A DNA stretch of 64,000 nt from NCBI RefSeq assembly GCF_023155275.1, contig NZ_JALMUV010000007.1:146614-210613 (forward strand), written 5' to 3'. Below, piece by piece: positions 36,199 to 45,837 of this stretch. Origin of the DNA: Streptomyces rhizoryzae. GTDB lineage: Bacteria; Actinomycetota; Actinomycetes; Streptomycetales; Streptomycetaceae. Position 1 is the stretch's first letter, and the number at the start of each line of letters is the position of its first letter. Both the position numbers and the translations under genes were made by a program. The notes under the pieces were generated by a model. That model was not told the origin of the DNA and searched no databases. It saw only the letters and a list, made by a program, of their open reading frames with translations.

Positions 36199-37992
36199 GT
36201 GGCCGGGCGCATCGAGGACTACGCACTGATCGGTGATATGCAGACCGCCGCCCTGGTGTGCCGGGACGGCACGGTCGACTGGCTGTGCCTCCCGCGCTTC
36301 GACTCACCGGCGGTCTTCGCCGGACTCCTGGGCACCGAGGAGCACGGTTACTGGCGGATCGGCCCGGCCGGGGAGGGGCCGCGGGCCGCGGACCGGCGGC
36401 GCTACCGCGGCGACTCGCTCGTCCTGGAGTCGGAGTGGGACACCCCGCGCGGCACCGTCCGGGTGATCGACTTCATGCCGCCGCGGGACGGCGCGCCGCA
36501 GGTCATCCGGATCGTGGAGGGCGTCAGCGGCCGGGTGCCGATGCGCTCGGAGCTGCGGATGCGGTTCGCGTACGGCTGGGTGGTGCCGTGGGTGCACAAG
36601 GTGGACGGCCGTACGGTCGCGGTGGCCGGGCCGGACTCGGTGTGGCTGGACACCTCCGTGGAGACCTACGGCAAGGACCTGACGACGCTGTCGGACTTCA
36701 CCGTCTCGCCGGGTGAGCGGATCGCGTTCACGATCAGCTGGCAGCCCTCGCACCACCCCCCGCCGGCCCTGGCGGAGCCGGAGGCGTCGCTGGAGGCGAC
36801 CGAGGAGTTCTGGCGGGAGTGGGTCGAGCACTGCACGTACCACGGGCCCTACCGCGACGCGGTGGTGCGCTCGCTGATCACGCTCAAGGCGCTGACGTAC
36901 GCGCCGACCGGCGGGATCGTCGCGGCGCCGACCACGTCGCTGCCGGAGTGCATCGGCGGGATCCGCAACTGGGACTACCGCTTCACCTGGCTGCGGGACG
37001 CGGCGATCACCCTGTCGTCGCTGCTGCGCACCGGCTACCGCGAGGAGGCGCGGGCCTGGCGCGAGTGGCTGCTGCGGGCGGTGGCCGGCGATCCGGAGAA
37101 CCTCCAGATCATGTACGGCATCGCCGGTGAGCGGGAGCTGGGCGAGAACGAGCTGAACTGGCTGCCGGGCTATGAGGACTCCCGCCCGGTGCGGGTCGGC
37201 AACGGCGCCGCCGGCCAGCTCCAGCTGGACGTCTACGGCGAGGTCACCGAGGCGCTGCACCTGGCCCACATGACCGGCCTGGCCCGCAACGACTACGCCT
37301 CGCTGCTCCAGATCAAGCTGATCGAGTGGGTGGAGAAGCACTGGGACGAGCCGGACGAGGGCATCTGGGAGGTGCGCGGGCCGCGCCGGCACTTCGTGCA
37401 CTCCAAGGTGATGACCTGGGTCGCGGTGGACCGCACGGTCAAGCTGATCGAGTCCGGGGACGTGGACGGGCCGCTGGAGCGGTGGAAGGACCTGCGGGAG
37501 ACCATCCACCGGGACGTCTGCGAGAAGGGCTACGACAAGGAGCGGAACACCTTCACCCAGTCCTACGGGTCGCAGGAGCTGGACGCCTCCCTGCTGCTGA
37601 TCCCGCAGGTCGGCTTCCTGCCGCCGGACGACAAGCGGGTGATCGGCACCATCGAGGCGATCCAGCGGGAGCTGTCCACCGAGGACGGGTTCGTGCTGCG
37701 CTACCCGACGGCCGGCGAGGGGCTCGGCGTGGACGGCCTCGAAGGCGACGAGGGGGCGTTCCTGGCCTGCTCGTTCTGGCTGGCCGACGACCTGGCGATG
37801 ATCGGCCGGGTGGAGGAGGCCCGCAAGCTCTTCGAGAAGCTCCTCTCGCTCCGCAACGACCTGGGGCTGCTGGCCGAGGAGTGGGACCCCCGCCTCAAGC
37901 GCCAGGTGGGGAACTTCCCCCAGGCGTTCAGCCACGTGCCGCTGATCGACACGGCCCTGCGGCTGACCGCCAGCGGGGCGTACGGGGGCTGA
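36199..37992 (+). CDS. Glycoside hydrolase family 15 (glucoamylase/trehalase-like)
   Basis: A 597-residue GH15 enzyme. It opens with [20 protein letters not shown] and [15 protein letters not shown], the typical N-terminal beta domain. The (alpha/alpha)6 barrel shows [18 protein letters not shown], then [17 protein letters not shown] and [20 protein letters not shown], containing the acidic residues expected at the active site. Bacterial members of this branch act on alpha-glucans or trehalose; the exact substrate cannot be told. No signal peptide is present, so it is cytoplasmic. GGGAG 6 nt upstream supports the GTG at 36199. Confidence 0.9.
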   Translation: MAGRIEDYALIGDMQTAALVCRDGTVDWLCLPRFDSPAVFAGLLGTEEHGYWRIGPAGEGPRAADRRRYRGDSLVLESEWDTPRGTVRVIDFMPPRDGAPQVIRIVEGVSGRVPMRSELRMRFAYGWVVPWVHKVDGRTVAVAGPDSVWLDTSVETYGKDLTTLSDFTVSPGERIAFTISWQPSHHPPPALAEPEASLEATEEFWREWVEHCTYHGPYRDAVVRSLITLKALTYAPTGGIVAAPTTSLPECIGGIRNWDYRFTWLRDAAITLSSLLRTGYREEARAWREWLLRAVAGDPENLQIMYGIAGERELGENELNWLPGYEDSRPVRVGNGAAGQLQLDVYGEVTEALHLAHMTGLARNDYASLLQIKLIEWVEKHWDEPDEGIWEVRGPRRHFVHSKVMTWVAVDRTVKLIESGDVDGPLERWKDLRETIHRDVCEKGYDKERNTFTQSYGSQELDASLLLIPQVGFLPPDDKRVIGTIEAIQRELSTEDGFVLRYPTAGEGLGVDGLEGDEGAFLACSFWLADDLAMIGRVEEARKLFEKLLSLRNDLGLLAEEWDPRLKRQVGNFPQAFSHVPLIDTALRLTASGAYGG

Positions 37993-38100
37993 CCGGAGCG
38001 GAACGGGGTCGGGGCGGGCGCCCTGGCGGCCGGGTCCGGCAATCGCCGAAGAGCCCTGGTCGGAGGGGAGTTCGCGGGCGGGACGGGCGGGCCGTGCGGG

Positions 38101-38119
38101 CCGGATCCGGGCGATCCGG
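38101..38119. promoter_or_regulatory. Inverted repeat upstream of the PucR-type regulator
   Basis: CCGGATC-N5-GATCCGG, ending 44 bp before the start at 38163 and about 31 bp before the -10 element at 38151. It overlaps the -35 position and is a candidate autoregulatory site. Confidence 0.4.
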
Positions 38120-38150
38120 ACCGCGTTCCTCCGGATAGCTCGGCGCGCGG

Positions 38151-38156
38151 TAGCGT
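38151..38156 (+). promoter_or_regulatory. Putative -10 element (TAGCGT) for a leaderless start
   Basis: TAGCGT ends 6 nt before the ATG at 38163 and no Shine-Dalgarno is present. Confidence 0.45.
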
Positions 38157-38162
38157 TCGGCC

Positions 38163-39788
38163 ATGGGGCCGCACGGGACGATCGAAGCCGAGATCACGGT
38201 ACGCAGGGCGCTGGAGCTGCCGGCGCTGCGGCGCGGTCTGCCGGAGGTGCTGGCCGGCGAGGACCGGCTGGGCCGCCCGGTGCGCTGGGTGCACGCCGGA
38301 GAGGTCCCGCACATCGCCTCGCTGCTCAAGGGCGGTGAGCTGCTGCTGACCACCGGGCTGGGGGTCGGCACCCGCCCGTCCGAGCAGCGGGCCTTCATCC
38401 GCAAGCTCGCCGACCGGGACATCGCCGCGCTGGTGGTGGAGCTGGGCTCGCGGTTCGACGCGCTGCCGGCGGCGCTGATCGACGCGGCGCGGGACTGCGG
38501 GCTGCCGCTCGTGCAGCTGCACCGCGAGGTGCCCTACGTCACCGTCACCGAGGAGATCCACACCGAGATCGTCAACAGCCACTACACCGTGCTGCGCCGC
38601 GCCGACCAGCTGCTGCGGCGCTGCACCGACGTACTGCTGCGGGGCGGCGGCGCCCCCGAGGTGCTGCGGCTGCTGGCGGTCTTCACCGGCAACCCGCTGT
38701 GCCTGGAGGCCCCGGACGGCAGCCCGCTCTACGCGGCCGGGCCGGGGGGCGAGGACGGCGCGGGGGACGCCGATCCGCTGCTGGCGTGGGAGGGGCTGCG
38801 GGAGCGCGGCGTACGGATCGAGGTGCCCGGCGGCGGGCCGGGGCCGGACGCGGTGCGCGCCCGGCTGGTGCTGCTCCCGGTGAACGGGCCGCCGGCGCCG
38901 GTGCACCGGATCGCCGCGGAGCGGGCCGCGGACCTGCTGGCCGTGGTCATGCTCCAGTCCCGCCAGGAGGAGGTGCTGGCCGCGCGGGGCCGCGGGGACT
39001 TCCTCGCGGAGCTCGCGGAGGGCCGGGTCTCGGCGGCCGAGGCCCCGGCGCAGGCCCGGCTGCTCGGCTTCCGGCCCGGTGCCGACCCGGTGCTGCCGGT
39101 GGTGATGCGGCTGCCCGCCGCGCTGCCCTCGCCGGGCAGCTGGGGCCTGCTCGCCCAGGCGCTGCGCGAGGAACTGGCCGCCCCCGGGGTGCCGGTGCTG
39201 CTCGGGGTGCGGCCGGTGGAGGGGCGGGTGCCGCTGCTGGTGGCGCTGCGCGGGGGGCAGGACCGGGCGGCGCTGGCCGACCGGGTCGCCGAGGCGCTGC
39301 GGGCCGGCGTCGTACGGGCCGGCCTGGACCGGCCGGCCGCGCCCCGCCCGGTCGTGGTGGTCGGCGCGGCGGGCGACTGGGCGGCGGCCGGGCCCGGGCT
39401 GCGGCACGCGGCGGAGGCGGCGGCCGCCGCGCAGGGGCTGCCGGAGGCGCCCTGGTACGACGCCCGGCGGCTGGACATCGAGCTGCTGCTGTGGCGGATG
39501 CGGGAGCACGGCGAGCAGGGCGTGCTCACCGACTTCGTCGAGCGCGCCATCGGCCCGCTGCTGGCCCACGACCGCGCCGCCCGCCAGCCGCTGCTGCCGA
39601 CCCTGGAGGCGTATCTGGCCAGCGCCGGCCGCAAGGCCGAGACCGCCCGCGACCTGAACGTCAACCGGCAGACGCTCTACGACCGGCTGGCCCGGATCGC
39701 CCAGCTGCTGGGCACCGACCTGGACGATCCGCAGACGGTGCTGGGGCTGCGGCTGGCGCTGCGGGCGCGGCGGCACACCGACCGGTAG
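38163..39788 (+). CDS. PucR-family transcriptional regulator
   Basis: A 541-residue regulator. The N-terminal PucR domain begins ITVRRALELPALRRGLPEVL and includes GGELLLTTGLGVGT. A middle GGDEF-like or CdaR-type region follows, and the C-terminal helix-turn-helix is TARDLNVNRQTLYDRLARIA. Members control purine, amino acid or sugar-acid catabolism. The targets here are unknown; the GH15 gene upstream on the same strand is one candidate. It probably starts as a leaderless mRNA (TAGCGT 6 nt upstream). It is convergent with the glycosyltransferase at 39806. Confidence 0.9.
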   Translation: MGPHGTIEAEITVRRALELPALRRGLPEVLAGEDRLGRPVRWVHAGEVPHIASLLKGGELLLTTGLGVGTRPSEQRAFIRKLADRDIAALVVELGSRFDALPAALIDAARDCGLPLVQLHREVPYVTVTEEIHTEIVNSHYTVLRRADQLLRRCTDVLLRGGGAPEVLRLLAVFTGNPLCLEAPDGSPLYAAGPGGEDGAGDADPLLAWEGLRERGVRIEVPGGGPGPDAVRARLVLLPVNGPPAPVHRIAAERAADLLAVVMLQSRQEEVLAARGRGDFLAELAEGRVSAAEAPAQARLLGFRPGADPVLPVVMRLPAALPSPGSWGLLAQALREELAAPGVPVLLGVRPVEGRVPLLVALRGGQDRAALADRVAEALRAGVVRAGLDRPAAPRPVVVVGAAGDWAAAGPGLRHAAEAAAAAQGLPEAPWYDARRLDIELLLWRMREHGEQGVLTDFVERAIGPLLAHDRAARQPLLPTLEAYLASAGRKAETARDLNVNRQTLYDRLARIAQLLGTDLDDPQTVLGLRLALRARRHTDR

Positions 39789-39794
39789 GCGGCG

Positions 39795-39820
39795 GGCCGC
39801 CCGGGTCAGTGCGGGCGGCC
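39795..39820. terminator. Overlapping terminator between convergent genes
   Basis: GGCCGCCCG/CGGGCGGCC with an 8-nt loop. One arm follows the PucR stop and the other overlaps the end of the glycosyltransferase gene. Confidence 0.55.
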
Positions 39821-40963
39821 GGGCCGCGGCGCCTGGGTCAGCTCGTCGTAGACGCTGAGCACCTGGGCGACGGTGTCGTTCTCGCTGGGCCAGCCGGCGG
39901 CCTGGATCCGGCCGGCCTCGGCGAGCGCGTCGCGGCGTACCGGGTCGGCGAGCAGGTCCAGCACCGTACGGGCCAGGGCGGTGGCGTCGCCGTAGCGGAC
40001 CAGCGCGGCGGCCCGGCCGACCAGTTCGCGGGTGCCGCCGGTGTCGGTGGCCACCAGGGGGACGCCGGCCCGCAGCGCCTCCTGGGCGATCAGGGAGCGC
40101 GCCTCCCAGCGGCTGGGCAGCACCACCAGGTCGGCGGCGGCGAGGAGTTCGGGGATGTCGTCCCGGCGGCCCAGCAGCTGGACGGGCAGCCGTTCGCCGT
40201 CGATCCGCCGCTGGAGCGCGGCCCGCCGGTCGCCCTCACCGGCGATCGCGAGCAGCGGCTGGGGGTCCCGTCCGCACCACGCGTGGGCGGCGTCCAGCAG
40301 CAGGTCGTGGCCCTGGGACGGCTCCAGCCGGCCGACCGCGAGGAGCAACGGGCGGCCCACCGCGCCCAGTTCGGCGCGCTCCTTCTCCCGGCCGCGGTCC
40401 GGGTCGGCGGGGCCGGCGGCGCGCGGCCGCGGGATGGCGACCGGGGCCAGGCGGGCGTCCCGGGCGCCCCGCTCCCGGGCCCGGTCGACGAGGTCGGAGC
40501 AGACGCCCAGCACGACCGCCGCGGCCCGGGCCACCCGGCGCTCCCGCAGGTGCGCCACCCCGGCCCGGGGCCCCTCGGTGTGCGCCTTGGTGTGCCAGGT
40601 CAGGACGAGCGGGAGCCGGCCGCCGCGGGGGCCGTGCAGGCCGCGCAGCGCGGTCGACGCGCGCAGACCGGCCCGCAGACCGTGCGCGTGCACCAGGTCG
40701 GCGTCCCAGCAGGCGGCCCGGAGCACGGCCGTACCGGCCGGGTCCAGCCGCGGCGAGACCGGGACGAACCGGGCGCCGGCCGCGGCGAAGCCGTACGCGC
40801 GCTCGGTCTCCGGCGGGGCGCAGACCGTCACCCGGACGCCCCGGGCGACCAGCCCTTCGGCCAGGGAACGGACGTGCGCCGCACTGCCGCCCCCGCCGTG
40901 GCCGAGCACCTGGACCGTGCGCAGCGACGACGTCCCGTGCGGCGGCGTCAGGGGGCTGGTCAC
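39806..40963 (-). CDS. Glycosyltransferase, GT4 family
   Basis: A 385-residue GT-B glycosyltransferase. The N-terminal half has VQVLGHGGGGSAAHVRSLAE and DLVHAHGLRAGLRAS. The donor half has LLAVGRLEPSQGHDLLLDAA and the conserved SRWEARSLIAQEALRAGVPL, where the two Glu residues match the E-x7-E motif of GT4 enzymes. Donor and acceptor are unknown. The GTG at 40963 has AGGAG about 10 nt upstream. It is distinct from the glycosyltransferase at 13761. Confidence 0.9.
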   Translation of the reverse strand: MTSPLTPPHGTSSLRTVQVLGHGGGGSAAHVRSLAEGLVARGVRVTVCAPPETERAYGFAAAGARFVPVSPRLDPAGTAVLRAACWDADLVHAHGLRAGLRASTALRGLHGPRGGRLPLVLTWHTKAHTEGPRAGVAHLRERRVARAAAVVLGVCSDLVDRARERGARDARLAPVAIPRPRAAGPADPDRGREKERAELGAVGRPLLLAVGRLEPSQGHDLLLDAAHAWCGRDPQPLLAIAGEGDRRAALQRRIDGERLPVQLLGRRDDIPELLAAADLVVLPSRWEARSLIAQEALRAGVPLVATDTGGTRELVGRAAALVRYGDATALARTVLDLLADPVRRDALAEAGRIQAAGWPSENDTVAQVLSVYDELTQAPRPGRPH

Positions 40964-41385
40964 GAGGCGGGGCTCCTGGGTCGGCGGCGGTACGGACCGT
41001 ACCGGCGGGGCGGTTTGCTGCGGCGAGGTGCGGCGATGCGCCGGGGCCCGGCCGCGCGCCCGGCCTGCGGGCAGGACGGGGCGGGCGCGCCCCGGCACTG
41101 CGCACCGCGCCCAGGATGCCAGTTGGGCGACGTCAATTCGGCACCGTGCGCAGGCCGTTCCGGTGGGAAGTCTCACCCCCGGTTCCCCGGATTCACCCAC
41201 ATGGGCGACGCGATGCGGAAGCGCGACACCACTCGAACGGGGTGGACCAGCGCCTCCGGTCCGCCCCACCGCTGACCGGAACCCGTCCTTCACTGTCCGG
41301 ATCGGGTCCCTCCGGATACCGCTCCGGAGGCCGGCCGCCCCCGCGGCCGGCCCCGTCGGATCCCGCCAGCTGCCGTCAGCCCCCG
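40964..41385. other. Intergenic region between glycosyltransferase and recN
   Basis: A 422-bp gap with no supported gene. It contains the promoter of the glycosyltransferase, not placed, and a hairpin at 41309-41330 that may end recN. Small open frames here have no ribosome site. Confidence 0.5.
41309..41330 (-). terminator. Possible recN terminator
   Basis: CCTCCGGA-N6-TCCGGAGG, 55 bp after the recN stop. There is no U-tract. Confidence 0.4.
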
Positions 41386-43134
41386 TCAGTCGCCGGTGCG
41401 GGCGGTCTCCAGCAGCTCCTCGGCGTGCGCCCGGGCCGTTTCGGAGTCCTCCTGGCCGGCCAGCATCCGGGACAGCTCGCGGATCCGGTCCTCGCCCTCC
41501 AGGACCGTGACACCGCTGCGGGTGACCGAACCGTCGTGGGTCTTCTCCACCAGCAGCTGCCGGTCGGCGAACGCGGCGACCTGCGGGAGGTGGGTGACCA
41601 CCACCACCTGCGCGGACTTGGCGAGCCGGGCCAGCCGGCGGCCGACCTCGACCGCCGCCTTGCCGCCGACGCCCGCGTCCACCTCGTCGAAGAGGTACGT
41701 GGGCACCGGGTCGGAGCCGGCGAAGACCACCTCCACGGCGAGCATCACCCGGGACAGCTCACCGCCGGAGGCGCCCTTGGCGATCGGGCGGGGCGGGGCG
41801 CCCGGGTGCGGGGCCAGCAGGATCTCGACCTCGTCGGCGCCGGCCGGGCCGTAGGCCACGGTGCGGCCGTTCACCTCGATGCCGTCGCCGTCCGCGGCGT
41901 CCTCGCCCAGCTCGGTCTGGCGGATGGCGACGCTCACCCGGGCGTGCGGCATGGCCAGTTCGCCCAGCTCGGTGGTGACCGCGGCCGCGAAGCGCTCCGC
42001 GGAGGCGGTCCGGGCGTCGGTCAGCTGCTGGGCCAGTTCGCCCAGTTCGGCGCGGAGCGCGTCGCGCTCGGCGGTCAGCTCGGTGATCCGGTCGTCGTCG
42101 CCGTCGAGTTCGGCGAGCCGGGCCGCGCTCTGCTCGGACCACTCCAGCACCGCCGCGATGTCCTCGCCGTACTTGCGGGTGAGGTGGGTCAGGGCGGCGC
42201 GGCGCTCCTCGACGGCGGCCAGCCGCAGCGGGTCGGCGTCCAGGCCGTCGGCGTAGCCGGCCAGTTCGGTGGCGACGTCGGACATCAGGATGCCCAGCTC
42301 GCCCAGCCGGTCGGCCAGCGCGGCCAGTTCGCGGTCGTGGCCGCGGACCGCCTCCAGGGCGCGGTGCGCGCCGGCGACCAGGGTGGTGGCGTCGATGCCC
42401 TCGGGGTCCTCGGGGTTGCCGGCCAGCGCGGCGTGCGCGGCGGTGGCGGCGGAGGCCAGCGCCTCGGCGTGGCCGAGCCGTTCGGCCTCGGCGGTGAGTT
42501 CGGCGTCCTCGCCGGGCAGCGGCTCGGTGGCGGCGATCTCGTCCAGGCCGAAGCGGAGCAGATCGGCTTCCTGGGCGCGTTCCCGGGCCCGGGTGGTCAG
42601 CTCGTCCAGTTCGGTGGCGACGGTGCGCAGCCGGCGGTGCGCGGCGGCGTACTTGGCGAGCGGGACGGCGACCGCGTCCCCGGCGTAGCGGTCCAGGGCC
42701 TGGCGCTGGCGGGCCGGCCGCAGCAGGCCCTGCTGGTCGGTCTGGCCGTGCACCGCGACGAGGTCGTCGGCCAGTTCGCCGAGCAGCCCGACCGGGACCG
42801 ACCGGCCGCCGACGTGGGCCCGGGAGCGGCCCTCGGCGGAGACCGTGCGGCTGATCAGCAGCGCGCCGTCGTCCAGCTCCGCGCCGGCCTCCTCGGCCCG
42901 GACGGCCGCCGGCGAGCGGGCCGGCAGGGCGATCCTGCCCTCGACCACCGCCGATCTGGCACCGATCCGCACCAGGGCGGGGTCCGCGCGCCCGCCGAGC
43001 AGCAGGCCCAGGCTGGTGACGACCATGGTCTTGCCGGCGCCGGTCTCGCCGGTCACCGCCGTGAAGCCCGGGGACAGCTCGACGACGGCGTCGTCGATGA
43101 CGCCCAGGGACCGGATCCGCATCTCCTCCAACAC
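41386..43134 (-). CDS. recN: DNA repair protein RecN
   Basis: A 582-residue SMC-like ATPase. Walker A is TGETGAGKTMVVTSLGLLLG near the N-terminus; the coiled-coil arms occupy about residues 160-380. The ABC signature is KGASGGELSRVMLAVEVVF, and Walker B lies in TYLFDEVDAGVGGKAAVEVG. RecN holds broken DNA ends together during double-strand break repair. The GTG at 43134 is preferred because the ATG at 43122 would sit directly on GGAGGAG. A TAAGGT 7 nt upstream of the GTG suggests a leaderless mRNA. Confidence 0.95.
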   Translation of the reverse strand: MLEEMRIRSLGVIDDAVVELSPGFTAVTGETGAGKTMVVTSLGLLLGGRADPALVRIGARSAVVEGRIALPARSPAAVRAEEAGAELDDGALLISRTVSAEGRSRAHVGGRSVPVGLLGELADDLVAVHGQTDQQGLLRPARQRQALDRYAGDAVAVPLAKYAAAHRRLRTVATELDELTTRARERAQEADLLRFGLDEIAATEPLPGEDAELTAEAERLGHAEALASAATAAHAALAGNPEDPEGIDATTLVAGAHRALEAVRGHDRELAALADRLGELGILMSDVATELAGYADGLDADPLRLAAVEERRAALTHLTRKYGEDIAAVLEWSEQSAARLAELDGDDDRITELTAERDALRAELGELAQQLTDARTASAERFAAAVTTELGELAMPHARVSVAIRQTELGEDAADGDGIEVNGRTVAYGPAGADEVEILLAPHPGAPPRPIAKGASGGELSRVMLAVEVVFAGSDPVPTYLFDEVDAGVGGKAAVEVGRRLARLAKSAQVVVVTHLPQVAAFADRQLLVEKTHDGSVTRSGVTVLEGEDRIRELSRMLAGQEDSETARAHAEELLETARTGD

Positions 43135-43141
43135 GGATACG

Positions 43142-43147
43142 ACCTTA
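43142..43147 (-). promoter_or_regulatory. Putative -10 element (TAAGGT) of recN
   Basis: On the minus strand TAAGGT is followed by 7 nt and then the GTG start at 43134. No LexA-like box was recognised beside it. Confidence 0.45.
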
Positions 43148-43404
43148 CGAGGTCCCGGGGCCGCCCCGCGACGGCCTCCCCCACACCGGCACCCCGCCGC
43201 GGGCCCCGGAACCGCCCGGTCCGGCCCCCGCCGGCCCCGTTCCGCACCGGCCGCACGCCCCCGACCTGCGGAAAACCCCACCCCGGAAGCGGGTGGCCGC
43301 CGCATGGTGCCGGACCGGGCCGGGCCGCCAGGCTGGCGGCGCGCGCCCCGCCCTCCGCACCGGCCCCCGCGCCGGACGCCCCCACGACCCCATGAGGTAC
43401 TCCC

Positions 43405-44856
43405 ATGAGTGACCCGGCAGCCCGCCGACCCCGCCGCCGCCCGGCCCTGGCCGCCGCCGCCCTGGCCGCGGCGACCGCGCTGACCGCCTGCGGCGCCCCG
43501 CCCCCGGCCCTGGCGGCCGCGGCGGCGGCGCGGGCCGCGGTGCCCTCCCTGGACGGCGTCTGGCGCTCCGACGGCTACGGCACCCTCGTCGTGATCCGCG
43601 GCCGCACCCTGCGGACGTACGAGACGACCGCGGTCAGCTGCCTGCCGGGCGCGGTCACCGGCGTCCGGGACGGCGCCCCGGGCCCGGACGGCACGCTGCG
43701 CTTCACCGTGCCGGACTCGGCGCCGCTGACGGTGGCCCCGGCGGGACCGGGCCGCGCCACGACCGCGTTCGCCGACAACGCCGGCCACCACACCCTGCTC
43801 CGCACCGGCCCGCTCCCCCGGCGCTGCGGCACCCCGCCCCCTCGGGACCCGCGGGCGGTCTTCGACGTCTTCTGGCAGACGTACGCGGAGAACTACCCCT
43901 TCTTCCGGGCGAAGGGGATCGACTGGAACGCCGTCCGGGCCCGCTACCGGCCCCGGATCACCGCCCGGACCACGGATGCGGAACTCTTCGCGGTGCTGCG
44001 CGCGATGATCGAGCCGCTGCACGACGCGCACACCCGGGTCGTCGCCGGCCCGGACCGCTGGTTCGCCGGCAAGCGCCCCGGCACCGTGCTGCCCACCCCC
44101 GCCTTCACCGCCCGGGTCGACGCGGCGCTCGCCGCGGGCCTCGGCCCGCACACCGTCCTGCGGCAGTGGGCGCGGGGCAGGCTCGCGTACGCCGATCTGC
44201 CCGGCCGGATCGGGTACTTCCGGGTCACCCAGTTCTCCGGGTACACCGAGCACGGCGGCTTCGCGGGCGACACCGCCGAGCTGGACCGCGCGCTGGACGC
44301 GGTGTTCACCACGGCGCGCACCCAGGGGCCGAGGGCGCTGCGCGGGCTGATCGTGGACCTGCGGCTCAACGGCGGCGGCTCGGACGCCCTCGGGCTGCGG
44401 ATCGCCGCCCGGCTCACCGGCCGGCCCTACCTCGCGTACCGCAAGCGGGCCCGCAACGATCCCGGGGACCCGGGGGCGTTCACCCGGCCCGAGCCGGTCA
44501 CCGTGCGCCCGTACCGGGGCCCCGTCCACACCGGCCCGGTCACGGTCCTCACCGGCCGGCTGACGGTCAGCGCGGGCGAGACCTTCACCCAGGCGCTGAT
44601 GGGCCGCTCGCCCGCGCCCGTCCGGATCGGGGAGAACACCCAGGGCGTCTTCTCCGACGTCCTGGGGCGGGCGCTGCCGAACGGCTGGAGCTTCGGGCTG
44701 CCCAACGAGGAGTTCCTGACCGCCGGCGGCCGCACCTTCGACGGCCCGGGCATCCCGCCGGACGTCCGCACCCCCGTCTTCACCGACGCCGACCTGGCCG
44801 CCCGGCGCGACAGCGCCCTGGCCCGCGCCCGGCGGCTGCCGGTGCCCGACGCCTGA
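43405..44856 (+). CDS. S41-family peptidase lipoprotein
   Basis: A 483-residue secreted protease. The signal peptide ends in the lipobox LTAC (Cys29). An N-terminal beta domain (about 45-140) precedes the tail-specific protease part, with WQTYAENYPFFRAKGIDWNA and IEPLHDAHTRV. LIVDLRLNGGGSDALGLRI is the typical S41 core, and the nucleophile Ser lies in LTVSAGETFTQALMG. GENTQG and GIPPDVRTPVF complete the pattern of the tricorn/CtpB-like group. GAGG precedes the ATG at 43405. The gene lies against the direction of nadK and recN, which flank it. Confidence 0.9.
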   Translation: MSDPAARRPRRRPALAAAALAAATALTACGAPPPALAAAAAARAAVPSLDGVWRSDGYGTLVVIRGRTLRTYETTAVSCLPGAVTGVRDGAPGPDGTLRFTVPDSAPLTVAPAGPGRATTAFADNAGHHTLLRTGPLPRRCGTPPPRDPRAVFDVFWQTYAENYPFFRAKGIDWNAVRARYRPRITARTTDAELFAVLRAMIEPLHDAHTRVVAGPDRWFAGKRPGTVLPTPAFTARVDAALAAGLGPHTVLRQWARGRLAYADLPGRIGYFRVTQFSGYTEHGGFAGDTAELDRALDAVFTTARTQGPRALRGLIVDLRLNGGGSDALGLRIAARLTGRPYLAYRKRARNDPGDPGAFTRPEPVTVRPYRGPVHTGPVTVLTGRLTVSAGETFTQALMGRSPAPVRIGENTQGVFSDVLGRALPNGWSFGLPNEEFLTAGGRTFDGPGIPPDVRTPVFTDADLAARRDSALARARRLPVPDA

Positions 44857-44895
44857 CCCGGGAGGCGGGTCCGGCGCCCCCGGTGCGGCCCCTGG

Positions 44896-45837
44896 CTAGT
44901 GGGGCGCCCCCCGCCACCCGGCGACCGGGAGGGCGAACTTGGCGACCAGGCGGTCGGTGAACGAGGCGTGGTGGAGCCGGGCCAGCCGGACCGGGACGGC
45001 GCCGCGGCGGACCTCCACCCGGGCCCCGGCGGGGAGTTCGACGCTGCGCCGCCCGTCGCACCAGAGCACCCCGTGCGGGGTCTTGGGCTGGACCTCGACG
45101 GCCAGCACCGAGCGCGGCGAGGTGACCAGCGGCTTGGCGAACAGCGCGTGGGCGCTGATCGGGACCATCAGCAGCGCCTCGACCTCCGGCCACACCACCG
45201 GTCCGCCGGCCGAGAAGGCGTATGCGGTGGAGCCGGTGGGGGTGGCGCAGACGACGCCGTCGCCGCCGAAGCGGGACACCGGCCGGCCGTCGACCTCGGT
45301 GACCACCTCCAGCATCCGCTCGCGGGCGGCCTTCTCCACCGACGCCTCGTTCAGGGCCCAGTCGGTGTGCACGACATGGCCGTTGTTGCGGACCAGGACG
45401 TCCAGGGTCATCCGCTCCTCGACCTCGTAGGAGCGGGTGACGACCCGGTCGACGACCTTGTCGAGGTCGTCCCGCTCGGCCTCGGCGAGGAAGCCGACCC
45501 GGCCGAGGTTGACGCCCAGCATCGGCACCCCGGACGTCCGGGCGAAGTCCGCGCCGCGCAGCAGCGTGCCGTCGCCGCCGAGGACGACCAGCAGTTCGCA
45601 GCCCTCGGCGGCGCAGGGCTCGGACTCCACCCGCTCGACCGATTCCGGGAGCGGCAGGTCCGCGGCCTCCTCGGCCAGCACCCGCACCCCGATCCCGCTG
45701 CGCAGCAGTCCCTGGACGACGAGTTCGGCGCTGCGGACGGCCGCCGGGCGGCCGGTGTGCGCGAGCAGGAAGACCGTCCGTCCGGACCGGCCGTCCGCGT
45801 GTGCCGCGCTGCCTTCAACTGCCTGGGTAGTGGTCAA
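44896..45837 (-). CDS. nadK: NAD kinase
   Basis: A 313-residue NAD kinase. Diagnostic motifs are LVVLGGDGTLLRGADFA, NLGRVGFLAE, the ALNEASVEKAARERM block and ATPTGSTAYAFSAGGPVV. It makes NADP from NAD and ATP. The TTG start at 45837 overlaps the tlyA stop (TTGA) and has GGAGGGG five bases upstream. In M. tuberculosis recN follows directly in the same operon; here an S41 protease gene on the opposite strand lies between them. Confidence 0.95.
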   Translation of the reverse strand: MTTTQAVEGSAAHADGRSGRTVFLLAHTGRPAAVRSAELVVQGLLRSGIGVRVLAEEAADLPLPESVERVESEPCAAEGCELLVVLGGDGTLLRGADFARTSGVPMLGVNLGRVGFLAEAERDDLDKVVDRVVTRSYEVEERMTLDVLVRNNGHVVHTDWALNEASVEKAARERMLEVVTEVDGRPVSRFGGDGVVCATPTGSTAYAFSAGGPVVWPEVEALLMVPISAHALFAKPLVTSPRSVLAVEVQPKTPHGVLWCDGRRSVELPAGARVEVRRGAVPVRLARLHHASFTDRLVAKFALPVAGWRGAPH

